DNA of 64,000 nucleotides from assembly GCA_937859595.1 (NCBI GenBank), contig CALMAH010000011.1, forward strand, positions 162,953 through 226,952, in the 5' to 3' direction. Positions 43,688-53,356 of the stretch are shown one piece after another. The stretch is from an uncultured Acidobacteriota bacterium. GTDB lineage: Bacteria; Acidobacteriota; Blastocatellia; Pyrinomonadales; Pyrinomonadaceae. The position numbers and the translations under genes were made by a program. Each line of letters opens with the position of its first letter. Within the stretch, counting starts at the first letter, position 1. Below the pieces are notes generated by a model that was not told the DNA's origin, ran no database searches, and worked only from the letters and a program-made list of their open reading frames with translations.

Positions 43688-45823
43688 CTAATTCAAATAT
43701 TCGGTCGGAGAATCGTGCAAGGACGAAGGCAGAGTGTTGAAGGTATGGTCCTCTTCAAGATCCCATATCTCGAATAGCGCGGGCGGGCATTCGGTGACGA
43801 AGCGTGAAGGCTTTTGCAGGACGGTCTGTCGGTTGTAGTCGGTCAACAGGAGCGGATAGGTGACGTAAAGCTCATCCTTGGCACGCGTCAGGGCGACATA
43901 CCACAGCCGTCGTTCTTCTTCCTCGGCGTCGATCTCGCGGAGCGACTTTGGCGACGGGAATTTGCCCTCGGCGGCCCAGATGATGAAGACCGCCTTCCAC
44001 TCGAGGCCCTTCGCCTGATGGACCGAAGTGAGGGTCAGCAGTTCATCGTCCTCGCCGCCTTCGACCACCTCTTCGCCGACAAGCGGCTGAGGTTCCTTGA
44101 ACCGTTCTGTCGCTAGTAAGGCGAGTTCTGATAATAATGCCTCGGTCGTCTCATAACGCTGGGCAAACTGGGCAAGCCCGCGGATATCCTCGCTGCGGGA
44201 TTCGGCGTTCTCAAAATTCTCAAGCAGGTATTGTTCGTAACCGTTCTCGAAAATATAGGTTATCTGCGCTCCCGGACGGTCGCGAAAGTCGTCGGAGACC
44301 AGCGTTTCGAGAAGTGTGATGAAATCCCGAAATGGACGGTTTGAACCGAGCCGCGGCACTGACTGGACCGCACGCGTCCCCGCGTGCCTGATAACGCTAA
44401 AAGCAGCCGCCGTCTCGGATCTTTCGGACTCCGTCCTCAATGCGGGCGGGGACGCCTGCGTTCCAGTCGCAAGAGCCTCGAATACCCGGTTCGCGGTCAC
44501 ATTACCGACGCCGGGGATCAGCTTCAGGATCCGCTTCCACGCAAGTTCGTCACGCGGATTTACAAGCACGCGAAGATATGAGATCACGTCCTTGATATGC
44601 GCCTGCTCGAAAAAACGGACGCCCGACTGCACCCGATACGGGATGTTACGGCGGGACAGCTCAAGCTGAAGTTCGATCGAATGATAATGCGAGCGATACA
44701 TCACGGCGATGTCCTCGAGGCTCGTGCCTTCGTCGCGGAGTTCGAGTATCCGCGAGGCGACAAAAGCCGATTGCTGCTCGACATCGGAGCAAGGGACAAG
44801 CGCCGGTTTCATGTCGCGCGAACGCTTTACCGCCTTTAGGATCTTCGGAAACTGGCGGCGGTTCGAGGCTATAGATGTATTCGCAAGGGCGAGGATCTCC
44901 GGCGTTGAGCGATAGTTCGTCTCCAACTTAAAAAGCTGGGCCTCGGGGTATCGCTTTGGAAATTCGTAGAGGTTTGTAAATTCGGCCCCGCGCCAGGCAA
45001 AGATCGACTGAGCGTCGTCGCCGACGACCATCACGTTTCGGTGCTTTACGGCAAGCAGGTCGATGATCTCGGCCTGCAGCCGGTTCGTGTCCTGATATTC
45101 ATCGACCAGAATGTGCTGAAACTGCTCGGTGTAGAGCTCGGCGATCTCCTTTTTCTCGACGAGAATCTGTTTTAGCTTGAGCAGCAGATCGTCGTAGTCC
45201 ATCACGTTCCGCTCGATCTTTCGCGACTGGTAGATCCCATCGACGCGCTTTATCTGGGCGGTGAGCATCTCGAAATACGGATATTTCCCGGCTATCACAT
45301 TTTCGAGCGGCAGGTCGGTATTGGTCGCATAGCTGATGATGTCCTGCACGACCTCGGCCTTTGGAAAGCGTTTTGCTTTTGTGTCTATCGCAGCATCTTC
45401 GATGCAGACGTTGATAAAGTCGCGGGCGTCTTCGCTGTCCAGAATGGAATAGTTCGAATCAAAACCGAGTGACACGGCATGACGGCGAAGTATCAGATTG
45501 GCAATGCGGTGAAACGTTCCGCCCCATACGCGATGGACGTTTTGCGAGCCGGTAAGCGATTCGACCCGGCGGAGCATCTCGCGGGCTGCACGGTTGGTAA
45601 ATGTAGCAAGTAAAATTCTCTGCGGCGAGACTCCCTGTTCTATCAGATAAGCAACGCGGTATGTTATGGCACGCGTCTTTCCCGTACCCGCGCCTGCAAC
45701 GACCAGCGTGGCCTTTGGCTGAGCGGTAACGACCGCGAACTGTTCTTCATTCAATTCGCTTTTGTAGCGCGTCAGCCGTTCGGGTACCGACGATCTGTCT
45801 CGTTTTATGACGTACCTTGCCAT
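43688..45823 (-). CDS. UvrD/PcrA-type DNA helicase with in-frame repeat insertion
   Basis: This 711-residue superfamily I 3'-5' helicase acts in DNA repair or recombination. Motifs are complete: VVAGAGTGKTRAIT (Walker A, about residues 41-54), VDEYQDTNRLQAE (II), GDDAQSIFAWRGA (III), QAKGLEWKAVF (V) and LWYVALTRAKDELYV (VI). Between GNVTANRVFEALA and RPFRDFITLLE, about residues 453-488, the chain carries a 36-residue low-complexity segment (SERSETAAAFSVIRHAGTRA) encoded by an inverted-repeat element of exactly 36 codons. The insertion lies between motifs IV and V in the 2B-like region, so activity is probably kept. It is shorter than classical UvrD. Exact subfamily is uncertain. Confidence 0.92.
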   Translation of the reverse strand: MARYVIKRDRSSVPERLTRYKSELNEEQFAVVTAQPKATLVVAGAGTGKTRAITYRVAYLIEQGVSPQRILLATFTNRAAREMLRRVESLTGSQNVHRVWGGTFHRIANLILRRHAVSLGFDSNYSILDSEDARDFINVCIEDAAIDTKAKRFPKAEVVQDIISYATNTDLPLENVIAGKYPYFEMLTAQIKRVDGIYQSRKIERNVMDYDDLLLKLKQILVEKKEIAELYTEQFQHILVDEYQDTNRLQAEIIDLLAVKHRNVMVVGDDAQSIFAWRGAEFTNLYEFPKRYPEAQLFKLETNYRSTPEILALANTSIASNRRQFPKILKAVKRSRDMKPALVPCSDVEQQSAFVASRILELRDEGTSLEDIAVMYRSHYHSIELQLELSRRNIPYRVQSGVRFFEQAHIKDVISYLRVLVNPRDELAWKRILKLIPGVGNVTANRVFEALATGTQASPPALRTESERSETAAAFSVIRHAGTRAVQSVPRLGSNRPFRDFITLLETLVSDDFRDRPGAQITYIFENGYEQYLLENFENAESRSEDIRGLAQFAQRYETTEALLSELALLATERFKEPQPLVGEEVVEGGEDDELLTLTSVHQAKGLEWKAVFIIWAAEGKFPSPKSLREIDAEEEERRLWYVALTRAKDELYVTYPLLLTDYNRQTVLQKPSRFVTECPPALFEIWDLEEDHTFNTLPSSLHDSPTEYLN
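44361..44468. repeat. 108-bp inverted-repeat element inserted in frame in the helicase gene
   Basis: The ends, 44361-44383 and 44446-44468, are 23-bp inverted repeats with two mismatches (GACTGGACCGCACGCGTCCC against GACTGGAACGCAGGCGTCCC, then CGC). The 62-bp interior is unrelated. Length is 36 codons, so the frame is kept. Confidence 0.8.
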
Positions 45824-45920
45824 CTGTGTTTCATTTATAACACGCCATGCCGAGAGTCGAAAAACCTGGGTCGAGTGCGGCGTTTGACTGCTGAGCCCGC
45901 AATCAGGTCCGGTTTACGGA

Positions 45921-45949
45921 TTTACAGCGGCTCGGCCGGCTTGTATAGT
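45921..45949 (+). promoter_or_regulatory. Promoter, possibly giving a leaderless mRNA
   Basis: TTTACA (45921-45926), a 17-bp spacer and TATAGT (45944-45949) precede the GTG start at 45957 by only 7 bases, so transcription may begin at the start codon. It matches the geometry of the marR promoter. Confidence 0.55.
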
Positions 45950-45956
45950 AATCAAA

Positions 45957-46391
45957 GTGACGCTGAAAAAGCTTCATTTCTATTCGACCTCTTTACTGGT
46001 TACGCTGGCGATGTTCGTTTCGGCGATATCTGCCTGCGCCTGTGCTCACCACGAACCGACGCAGGAAACGGCCGAGGCCTCGTCGTGTCACAGTACGGCT
46101 CACGATCCGGGTGTGATCGAGATCGCCGCGCAGTCGGACCACTCTGCACCGCAGCTGGGCGGCGAGTGTGATTGCCTTGTACGGCTCCCGGTGCCGGCGA
46201 TCCCGGCCAAGTCAGATGGCATAAAGCTTGGCCATACCTCGGCCGGCCAAAATGCCGAAGTTCCGTCCCTTTTTTTCCGGCAGCACTTTATCCCATTATT
46301 GTCGGTCCCGCCGGAGATCGACGACGTTCTCAATTCTTTCCGGTCGCTGCATCTTGCGTCCGGGCCTTCCCGCGCGCCTCCGCGTTTGTAA
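45957..46391 (+). CDS. Small exported Cys/His-rich protein, putative metal-handling
   Basis: This 144-residue protein starts with GTG and has a signal peptide (FYSTSLLVTLAMFVSAISAC, cleavage near CAC). The early mature part is unusually rich in Cys and His: CACAHHEP, SSCHSTAHDP, QSDHSAPQ, GGECDCLV, suggesting copper or zinc binding. The C-terminal half (RQHFIPLLSVPPEIDDVLN) is ordinary. No family is recognised. It precedes the His-rich protein at 46496 by 104 bases on the same strand, and the two may be co-expressed. There is no Shine-Dalgarno sequence, consistent with the leaderless promoter. Metal binding is inference. Confidence 0.65.
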   Translation: MTLKKLHFYSTSLLVTLAMFVSAISACACAHHEPTQETAEASSCHSTAHDPGVIEIAAQSDHSAPQLGGECDCLVRLPVPAIPAKSDGIKLGHTSAGQNAEVPSLFFRQHFIPLLSVPPEIDDVLNSFRSLHLASGPSRAPPRL

Positions 46392-46495
46392 AACGACAGT
46401 CCAACAATAATTAACCACTGCAATTTATTGCGGTTTCTCGGCTACTGTCTCGATCGGCAATGGCCGGGACCCTCGTTTTACACAGGAGAAACTTT

Positions 46496-47956
46496 GTGAA
46501 GGCAGTTTTATCTTTACTATCTATTGCGTTCTTTTCGATTGCCGTGTTCGGGCAGCACGACCACGGGCGGCCAACGCCCACACCTACACCGGCACATCAG
46601 CACGACACACCGCGGCCTGCCGCGTCGCCAACGCCCAGGCATCAACACGGAAAGACACCGGAAGCCGAAGAAGAGAAGCACGAACCGGGATTTCCGCTCC
46701 CTGAGCCGCATCCTCATCCACCGGAGTACCACGGGCACATGAGCTCGACAGTTGATATAAACGACCCGATGAACCGTGAGGGTTCGGGTACTTCTTGGCT
46801 GCCGGATTCGTCGCCGATGCATGCCTATTCAAAGATGTACAGCGACGGCGGGATGTTTATGCTGATGGGGACGGGGTTTCTTCGCTACACGCAGATCGGC
46901 TCTACTCGAGACGTTTCGATAGCCGGAAAGGGAAGCCGCAGCCGTGTGAGTGCCCCGACGATGTTCCATGCGATGTACTCGCGGCCCGTGGGCGAACGCT
47001 CGCAGCTTGGGCTGCGGTTAATGGCGAGCCTTGACCCGATAATCGAACGCGGCTGGGGCTATCCGCTTCTATACCAATCGGGCGAGACCTACGGCGGGTT
47101 GCCGATGCATGACCGCCAGCACCCGCACGACTTTATTTCGGAGCTTGCGGCGTCGTTCTCACATCGGACTTTTAAGGACCAGTCATTCTTTGTATATGGC
47201 GGTATCGTCGGTGAACCTGCACTTGGCCCGCCGATGTTCCTGCATCGTCCTTCGGGCCAGAACATCCCCGATTCGCCGATCGGCCACCACTGGCAGGACG
47301 CCTCGCATATCACCTGGGGCGTCATAACGGCGGGGTATAATTTCGGCAAGTTCAAGGTCGAGGGCAGTGTCCATAACGGCACAGAACCGGACGAGAATCG
47401 ATGGGCGTTTGATACGCTGCGGCTCAATTCCTTCAGCGGACGTTTTTCTTTTAACCCTACAAAGGACCTGGCGTTCCAGATCTCGCACGGTTATCTGAAA
47501 CGTCCCGAACGAGCCGAACCAGATCTGGAACATCTTCACCGAACGACCGCCTCAGCCATTTACAACAAACCGCTTGGCGAAGACCGCAATTGGGCGAGCA
47601 CGTTCGTCTGGGGCCAAAACTATAAAGAAGGCCGCGCGACAAACTCGTTCCTGTTTGAAACCGATTACAGCTTTGGCAAAAATGCCGTTTTCGGCCGCAT
47701 CGAACGTGTACAGAAGGACGGCCACGAGCTTGTCATCCCGCACGACGACCCGATCCACGACGATGTCTTCTGGGTCGGGGCATACTCGGTCGGGTACGTT
47801 CGCGATCTTGTAAAAGGAAAAGGTCTTGACGTAGGGCTAGGCGGAATGGCCACGTTCGGTACGAACCCGCCTGCCCTGACGCCCTATTACGGCGGCACTC
47901 GGCACGCCGGATGGCAGATATTCCTGCGGTTTCGCCCGTCGAAGATGCGACACTAG
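46496..47956 (+). CDS. Exported His-rich beta-barrel-like protein, putative metal-related
   Basis: This 486-residue protein starts at GTG 46496 with AGGAG 8 nt upstream; an ATG at 46460 would spoil the signal peptide. The signal is AVLSLLSIAFFSIAVFG. Next is a His/Pro/Thr-rich linker (QHDHGRPTPTPTPAHQHD, RHQHGKTPEAEEEKHE, PHPHPPEYHGHM; about residues 18-85), then a Tyr/Trp-rich beta region of alternating strands (GFLRYTQIG, MFHAMYSRPVG, LGLRLMASLDP, YSFGKNAVFGRIERVQ, FLRFRP at the end), like an outer-membrane barrel. Similar proteins lie near copper-resistance genes in other bacteria, but no other such gene is here. Function is unproven. Confidence 0.75.
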   Translation: MKAVLSLLSIAFFSIAVFGQHDHGRPTPTPTPAHQHDTPRPAASPTPRHQHGKTPEAEEEKHEPGFPLPEPHPHPPEYHGHMSSTVDINDPMNREGSGTSWLPDSSPMHAYSKMYSDGGMFMLMGTGFLRYTQIGSTRDVSIAGKGSRSRVSAPTMFHAMYSRPVGERSQLGLRLMASLDPIIERGWGYPLLYQSGETYGGLPMHDRQHPHDFISELAASFSHRTFKDQSFFVYGGIVGEPALGPPMFLHRPSGQNIPDSPIGHHWQDASHITWGVITAGYNFGKFKVEGSVHNGTEPDENRWAFDTLRLNSFSGRFSFNPTKDLAFQISHGYLKRPERAEPDLEHLHRTTASAIYNKPLGEDRNWASTFVWGQNYKEGRATNSFLFETDYSFGKNAVFGRIERVQKDGHELVIPHDDPIHDDVFWVGAYSVGYVRDLVKGKGLDVGLGGMATFGTNPPALTPYYGGTRHAGWQIFLRFRPSKMRH

Positions 47957-48073
47957 CGGGTCAAACTCGCGATCGTCGAGTAGAAAGGACCGAAGCGGCC
48001 GGCGCTCGCTCCCGGCTGGGAAGGCATGGCCGAACCGCTTCGGGTTCGCTGAAAGGAACCGGGCCGATATTCC

Positions 48074-51000
48074 TTACTTCGGCCCTGTGTCCCACCAATA
48101 TTGGGTCGGCAGCGGTTTTTGCACGGGCCATATCTGGTTGAGCGTTTCGGCCTCAAAGAGTTCGCCGTTCTTTATCACGAGACTTATCGAATCGGTGTTT
48201 TGTATATCAAGAAGCGGATTTTTATCCATCACGATCAGATCTGCCAGCTTGCCGGGTTCGAGCGAACCGAGGTCCTGCTCGAGCCCGATCGCCTCGGCGC
48301 CCATGATGGTCGCAACGCGGAGCGTGTCGTGGGTGGACATCCCGCCGGACTGCATCGCCCAGATCTCCCAGTGAACGCCCAGCCCCTGAAGCTGGCCATG
48401 GCCGCCGATGCCCGCAAGCCCGCCGGCTTTGATAATGGAGGCCGTGTCCGCAGCGATCTGCCGAAAACTGTATTCCTCAGGGCGGAACCACTGCGACCGC
48501 CGACGCAGCATCCGTCCGAGCAATTCGCCGGGGATGTAGCGTGCCAGCCGCTTGTTGTTCAGCACGTCTGTGTTCTGGAAGTAATAGTTCTCGGCCCACG
48601 GCCCGCCGTATGCCACAAGGATCGTCGGAGTGTAGAAGGTCTGAGTTCGGGCGACAAACTCGACCACATCCTTATACACAGGCTGGAGCGGTAGCGAATG
48701 TTCGTGGCCCGAGTAGCCGTCGATCATCTGCGAGAGATTGAGCTTCATATCGAGCGCACCCTCGGTGGTCGGCGAGATCTTGTTGTCATAACAGGCCATC
48801 GCAACCCACTGCCGCACATTGCGGTCGCCGACCACATATTGCTTTAGCGTATCGGTCTGATATGCCTCGCGGTATCGCTTGATGTAGTTATCGACGGACT
48901 CTTTATCCGTCAGGCCTATTGCAGAAAAGACGCCCGGCCCGGTCGTATAAACGCGGGGTCCGAGTATCTCGCCTGTTTCGACCAGATCGGCATAGGCATA
49001 GACGTCGGTTGTCGAGCTTTGCGGATCGCGGGTCGTCGTTACGCCATAGGCCAGGTTCGCGAGATACTGCCAAACCTGGTCCTGATGGATGTCGCGCGGC
49101 GGCCACATATGTGCATGGACATCGACAAAGCCCGGAATAATGGTCTTTCCACTCACGTCGATCGTGCGGGCCCCGGCCGGTATCTGCACACGGCCGCGCG
49201 GGCCGACCGCCACGATGCGGTTATCGGTGATAGCGATGTCGCCCCGTTCTATGATCTCGCTGCCCTTCATCGTGATGATGCGGGCACCGGAGAGCACGAC
49301 CGTTCCGGATGGCTTTGGCCTCGCGGCCGACACCTTTATGTTGGTTGTCTCGGGCTTGTCAGCATCGATGCCCTGGCGGTAAAGATTTGTTCCCCACGAC
49401 CAGCTGACCGATTTGCCGTCCGGCGCCCAGGCGATATAGTCGCCGCCGAGCGTGGACATCCGCTTGAATGGGACATTTGCATTTGGCCCGGAGAGATTTA
49501 CGTTTATGGTGTCGCGGCCGGAGCGCGGGACCGTGACGATATAGTGACGCCCCTGAAGCTCGACAAAAACGCGGCTGCGGTCGGGCGAGATCTTCATTGC
49601 CGATGCCGGCGGCTGCTGTGGTGGCGTACCCCGTCCGGTAACGCGCATATGAATGCGGCGGTCCTGGCCATCCAAACGGATCGATGCCAGCCCCATGTTC
49701 GTGGTCATATACACCCGGTCGGGGTCATCGGAAAAATGCGGGAAACGGCCGCCCTGTGACGCCGAAATATGTACGGGGTCGCCTCCGTTAGCTGGGATAT
49801 ATTTGAGGTCTGTGCCGGGAGAACCGCTGATACCGGTGATCTCGCGCTCGCCGTGGTGGCCGTGGAGCGCCTCTTCCTCAGGCGACATGAATTCGTGCCC
49901 GTCGCGGATGTCCGCAAAAAGATGGTCATCTATCGCACCGGTAAGAAAGGCGATCTTGCTGCCATCGGGCGAATAGGCCGGATACGAATAGAAGGCCGCC
50001 CGGCGGGTAAGCTGGCGCGGGCTGCCGCCCTCGGGCGAGACGGACATTATCTGTCCGCCCTGCCTCGACCATGTCACATAGGCGATCGATTTGCCGTCCG
50101 GAGACCACGCGGGCATGAACTCACCTTCGGACCCGGTCGTAACGCGACGCGGAGTGCCGGAAGGCAGGTCCATAACATATAGCTTGCTGAATGCGGTGAA
50201 GGCGACCCTTTTTCCGTTAGGCGAGACCGCGGGATAGCGGATCAGCCGTGCATCGACCGTAGGGCCGTCATCAACACGATACTGAAAATGGACACGCGGG
50301 CCGACCTCGACATCGACGTCCACCGTGAACGGGATGTCGGTTGCCTGACCGGTCGCAAGATCGACTCGGGCGACCTTCCCATTTATGGGTACTATCAGCG
50401 AGCGGCCGTCGGGCATAAAGGTATAGCCCGGATAGGTGTCGCGAGTGGCCCGGGATTCCTGGTCGTCGCGGGTGACATTGTCTATCAGCCAGCGTTCCTG
50501 ATTTGTCTCGAGATCGCGGACGCGGAGCGCGGTACGCGTCTCAAACCGGGTTGCGTAAACGAGATGTTTGCCGTCAGGCGATAGAACGGGCCGCATCGCC
50601 GAACCCTGAGCATTGGTTATCCTTGTGGTCTCGCCGGTATCGCGGTCAAAGCGGAAGATCTGCCAGAGCGGGAAGCTTGCGTTGTAATTGAAAGGGCCGG
50701 TCCGCTGTGCGTAGTAGATATATTTCCCATCGGGAGAGAAAATGGCACCCATGCGGTTAGGCCGCGGAGCAGGCGGTGGCCCTTGTTGCCCGGGTGCGGG
50801 CATCGGCGGCGGAGCCGGGCCTACGCTGACGCCCGTGCCGCCATCTTTGTGATACATAAATGGATGAAACGTGCCGATGGACTGGTCCGATTTTGAAACA
50901 ACGATGTAGTTTCCGTCCTCGCTCCACGAAGGCGATACATACATCGCGCGCTGGCCGGTGGTTACGGCCTTCGGGTCGCCGCCGTCGGCCTTCATCACCC

Positions 51001-51391
51001 AGACATTCTCGGAACCGCTTCGGTCGCTGAGGAAAACTATCATTTGGCCGTCGGGCGAGAACCTGGGCTGGCTTTCGAACGACATCCCGCCGTGGATCTT
51101 GGTCGCTGTGCCGCCTTCGACCGGCATCGTATAGATATCGCCGAGCAGGTCAAAGACTAGGGTCCGGCCATCAGGAGAGACGTCCAGCGACATCCATGTG
51201 CCCTCGTTGGTCGTGAATTTTATCGTCCGGGCAGGTTTGAGCGGCAGCGGATCGGGCTTTTTCTCGTCTTTCTTTTCTTCCTGTGCCGCCTCGTCCTTCT
51301 TTTCATCCTGGGCAAAGACCGGCAGCGGTATCGAAAGAAGCACGACCACAAACAACGCGAACAGCTTTCTAAGAGCTTCGGCAGAGAGCAT
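48074..51391 (-). CDS. Secreted amidohydrolase with N-terminal TolB-like propeller
   Basis: This 1105-residue protein has a signal peptide (LFALFVVVLLSIPLPVFAQ) and a Lys/Glu-rich linker. About 600 residues of PD40 propeller blades follow (FSPDGQMIVFLSDRSG, LSPDGKHLVYATRFE, WSPDGKSIAYVTWS, YSPDGSKIAFLTG). The C-terminal amidohydrolase domain starts at about residue 720 (GTVVLSGARIITMKGSEIIERGD, split as GTVVLSGARIITMKG and SEIIERGD). The metal-binding motif is FVDVHAHMWPPRD (about 770), with a late His/Asp in IGGHGQLQGLG and PGKLADLIVMDKNP at the end. ATG 51391 has GAGG upstream. Such hydrolases cleave cyclic amides or imides; the substrate is unknown. Acidobacteriota carry many. Confidence 0.9.
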   Translation of the reverse strand: MLSAEALRKLFALFVVVLLSIPLPVFAQDEKKDEAAQEEKKDEKKPDPLPLKPARTIKFTTNEGTWMSLDVSPDGRTLVFDLLGDIYTMPVEGGTATKIHGGMSFESQPRFSPDGQMIVFLSDRSGSENVWVMKADGGDPKAVTTGQRAMYVSPSWSEDGNYIVVSKSDQSIGTFHPFMYHKDGGTGVSVGPAPPPMPAPGQQGPPPAPRPNRMGAIFSPDGKYIYYAQRTGPFNYNASFPLWQIFRFDRDTGETTRITNAQGSAMRPVLSPDGKHLVYATRFETRTALRVRDLETNQERWLIDNVTRDDQESRATRDTYPGYTFMPDGRSLIVPINGKVARVDLATGQATDIPFTVDVDVEVGPRVHFQYRVDDGPTVDARLIRYPAVSPNGKRVAFTAFSKLYVMDLPSGTPRRVTTGSEGEFMPAWSPDGKSIAYVTWSRQGGQIMSVSPEGGSPRQLTRRAAFYSYPAYSPDGSKIAFLTGAIDDHLFADIRDGHEFMSPEEEALHGHHGEREITGISGSPGTDLKYIPANGGDPVHISASQGGRFPHFSDDPDRVYMTTNMGLASIRLDGQDRRIHMRVTGRGTPPQQPPASAMKISPDRSRVFVELQGRHYIVTVPRSGRDTINVNLSGPNANVPFKRMSTLGGDYIAWAPDGKSVSWSWGTNLYRQGIDADKPETTNIKVSAARPKPSGTVVLSGARIITMKGSEIIERGDIAITDNRIVAVGPRGRVQIPAGARTIDVSGKTIIPGFVDVHAHMWPPRDIHQDQVWQYLANLAYGVTTTRDPQSSTTDVYAYADLVETGEILGPRVYTTGPGVFSAIGLTDKESVDNYIKRYREAYQTDTLKQYVVGDRNVRQWVAMACYDNKISPTTEGALDMKLNLSQMIDGYSGHEHSLPLQPVYKDVVEFVARTQTFYTPTILVAYGGPWAENYYFQNTDVLNNKRLARYIPGELLGRMLRRRSQWFRPEEYSFRQIAADTASIIKAGGLAGIGGHGQLQGLGVHWEIWAMQSGGMSTHDTLRVATIMGAEAIGLEQDLGSLEPGKLADLIVMDKNPLLDIQNTDSISLVIKNGELFEAETLNQIWPVQKPLPTQYWWDTGPK

Positions 51392-51530
51392 CTGAATTCC
51401 TCGCAAAATGTAAATTTTAAGTACGGATCAATGAATTATGACCGCAAGCCATTACGCAGGCAAGCCGCGTTTGTTTCATTTTCACCTTCCGTCCACCGTC
51501 AGAACACTGATATTTGCTCGTATCTTGAAC

Positions 51531-51702
51531 GATATGTCGATGAAATCGAAAAACATCGACATATTTTCTTGACATGTCGATGCCATCGACATATCCTCTT
51601 GATGTGTCGATAAAATCGAAAAACATCGACATATAATTACAATATGTCGACGCCGTAAACATATCCTCATAATGTGTCGATAAAATCGCAAAACGTAAAC
51701 AT
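51531..51702. repeat. Compound palindromic repeat array ending at the fic start codon
   Basis: Five units begin at 51531, 51571, 51601, 51641 and 51671, alternating 40 and 30 bp apart (a 70-bp super-repeat, two and a half copies). Units contain TGTCGAT...ATCGACA inverted repeats, some decayed to CGTAAACAT. The last ends at the ATG at 51703. It looks like a multi-site operator. Confidence 0.75.
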
Positions 51703-52806
51703 ATGACGAACTGGGACCCGAAAAAGCCGTATCAAGACCTGCCAAAACTCCCGCCGAAAGCAGATATTGAGACAAAAACGGTCCTTCGGAAGTGCATTGA
51801 GGCACGTGCCGCGCTTGCCGAACTTAAACAAGCAGCCGAATTGATCCCAAATCCGTCAATTCTGATCAATACATTGCCGCTTCTTGAGGCAAAAGCCAGT
51901 TCCGAGATAGAGAACATCGTTACCACTACCGACAAACTCTTTGAGCACTTGAATAGCGAAGCAAATGCCGATCCCGCAACGAAGGAGGCTCTGCGATACA
52001 GCACCGCACTGTTTCAAGGATTTCGGGCGCTCTCGAAATATCCCCTGAGCACGCGAACCGCCGAAGAGATATGCTCGAAGATCAAAGGCGTCGAAATGCG
52101 CATCCGTAAAGTTCCGGGCACTGCATTAGGAAATCAAGCAACGGGTGAGATCGTTTACACACCGCCGGTCGGTGAGGATGTCTTGCGTGAATTGCTCGCA
52201 AACTGGGAGCGATTTCTCCACAACGAGACCGAGATCGACCCGCTGATACGGCTTGCGGTCGCCCATTATCAGTTCGAAGCAATTCACCCATTTACCGACG
52301 GAAACGGACGGACTGGCCGAATCATCAACAGCCTTTTTCTGATCGAACAACAGCTATTAGGCTTACCCGTTTTATATTTGAGCAGGTACATCCTGGAACG
52401 AAGGGCAGATTACAATCGGCTTTTATTAACCGTGACCCGCGAAGAGGCGTGGGAAGCATGGATCGAATTTATGCTCGATGCGGTCGAAGATACATCGCGG
52501 TGGACGACAAATAAGATCGCAGCCATACGTGAGCTTGCCGAAGCCACTGCCGAGTATGTGAAGACAAAATTACCTCGGATATATAGTCACGAATTTGTAA
52601 GCCTGATCTTCGAACTGCCGTATTGCCGCATCGGAAATGTGGTGGACAAGGGGATCGCGAAACGACAAACTGCGTCAAACTATCTGAAGCAGCTCGTTGA
52701 AATAGGCGTACTGGTTGAAAATGCTCGATTAAGAGAAAAACTGTTCATCAATCCGCGGCTGATGAAGCTGCTGTCGGATGAAACAAATGTCATTCCGACG
52801 TATTGA
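51703..52806 (+). CDS. Fic-domain protein with N-terminal inhibitory motif and C-terminal winged helix
   Basis: This 367-residue Fic protein probably AMPylates (adenylylates) a target. The N-terminal domain contains the inhibitory helix motif SSEIENI ((S/T)xxxE(G/N), about residues 66-72), so it is a class II, self-inhibited Fic. The catalytic motif [12 protein letters not shown] (about 197-208) is complete. The C-terminal part ([37 protein letters not shown]) is a winged helix of the kind that binds DNA. I see no antitoxin gene. The gene starts directly after the palindromic repeat array, which suggests autoregulation by the winged helix. Its 3' end overlaps the convergent membrane protein by 17 bases. 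Confidence 0.93.
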   Translation: MTNWDPKKPYQDLPKLPPKADIETKTVLRKCIEARAALAELKQAAELIPNPSILINTLPLLEAKASSEIENIVTTTDKLFEHLNSEANADPATKEALRYSTALFQGFRALSKYPLSTRTAEEICSKIKGVEMRIRKVPGTALGNQATGEIVYTPPVGEDVLRELLANWERFLHNETEIDPLIRLAVAHYQFEAIHPFTDGNGRTGRIINSLFLIEQQLLGLPVLYLSRYILERRADYNRLLLTVTREEAWEAWIEFMLDAVEDTSRWTTNKIAAIRELAEATAEYVKTKLPRIYSHEFVSLIFELPYCRIGNVVDKGIAKRQTASNYLKQLVEIGVLVENARLREKLFINPRLMKLLSDETNVIPTY

Positions 52807-53320
52807 TAGGGGTTGACTTAGGGTCACTATCCATCGACTTCTCGTTCGCCGGAAACAGTTGAGCATCAACCATCGCGTTGGGATCGAAAAAGTCCTTGAC
52901 GCGATTGCTGAAAGCTAATACCAAGATCAATGCCAAAAGTGATCCTGTCAAAGCTATCTGAGCCTGGAGGCCTGCGGCTGCTTGGGTCGAATTCTCGTAT
53001 TCGTAATATTCAAAAGGGCCTTTTGGGCGGTTGATAGTTCCCATCACGCTGAAAAACAACACCAGAGAAAGGACTCCTATACACATCCATCGGCCATACG
53101 ATTTCCGTCTTGCCATTCCCCAAAACGCAATCTGGAAAATGACAACAATGCCCAAATAAAGCACAAGAGCAAATATGATCCCAATTAAGGAAACGGCGCT
53201 AGGATTTTGAACGATCAGCGAAGCTAAAAGTAGAAAGGCGATCAAAAACAAAATTGTGAACAAGATCATCAAGATCTGAGCGATCCAAACGGAGATAGGT
53301 CGTTTGATTCGATTCTGCAT
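52790..53320 (-). CDS. Four-helix membrane protein of unknown function
   Basis: This 176-residue protein has four transmembrane helices ([75 protein letters not shown]). A conserved-looking [16 protein letters not shown] lies in a loop. No family is recognised. ATG 53320 begins the protein proper; the frame upstream (to 53479) has non-coding character and would overlap trmFO. It is divergent from trmFO with only 36 bases between them, and convergent with fic, so the promoters must lie inside neighbouring genes. Confidence 0.78.
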   Translation of the reverse strand: MQNRIKRPISVWIAQILMILFTILFLIAFLLLASLIVQNPSAVSLIGIIFALVLYLGIVVIFQIAFWGMARRKSYGRWMCIGVLSLVLFFSVMGTINRPKGPFEYYEYENSTQAAAGLQAQIALTGSLLALILVLAFSNRVKDFFDPNAMVDAQLFPANEKSMDSDPKSTPINTSE

Positions 53321-53356
53321 TGTGCTAGTGAGATAATTAATTTCAGATCTGGACCT

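Noticed and set aside
47990..48043. Inverted repeat CCGAAGCGG and CCGCTTCGG as terminator
   Set aside because: The 36-base loop and lack of a U tract make it weak; not listed as a terminator.
51531..51702. CRISPR array
   Set aside because: The units differ in length (30 and 40 bp) without unique spacers, there are no cas genes, and the symmetry suggests an operator.
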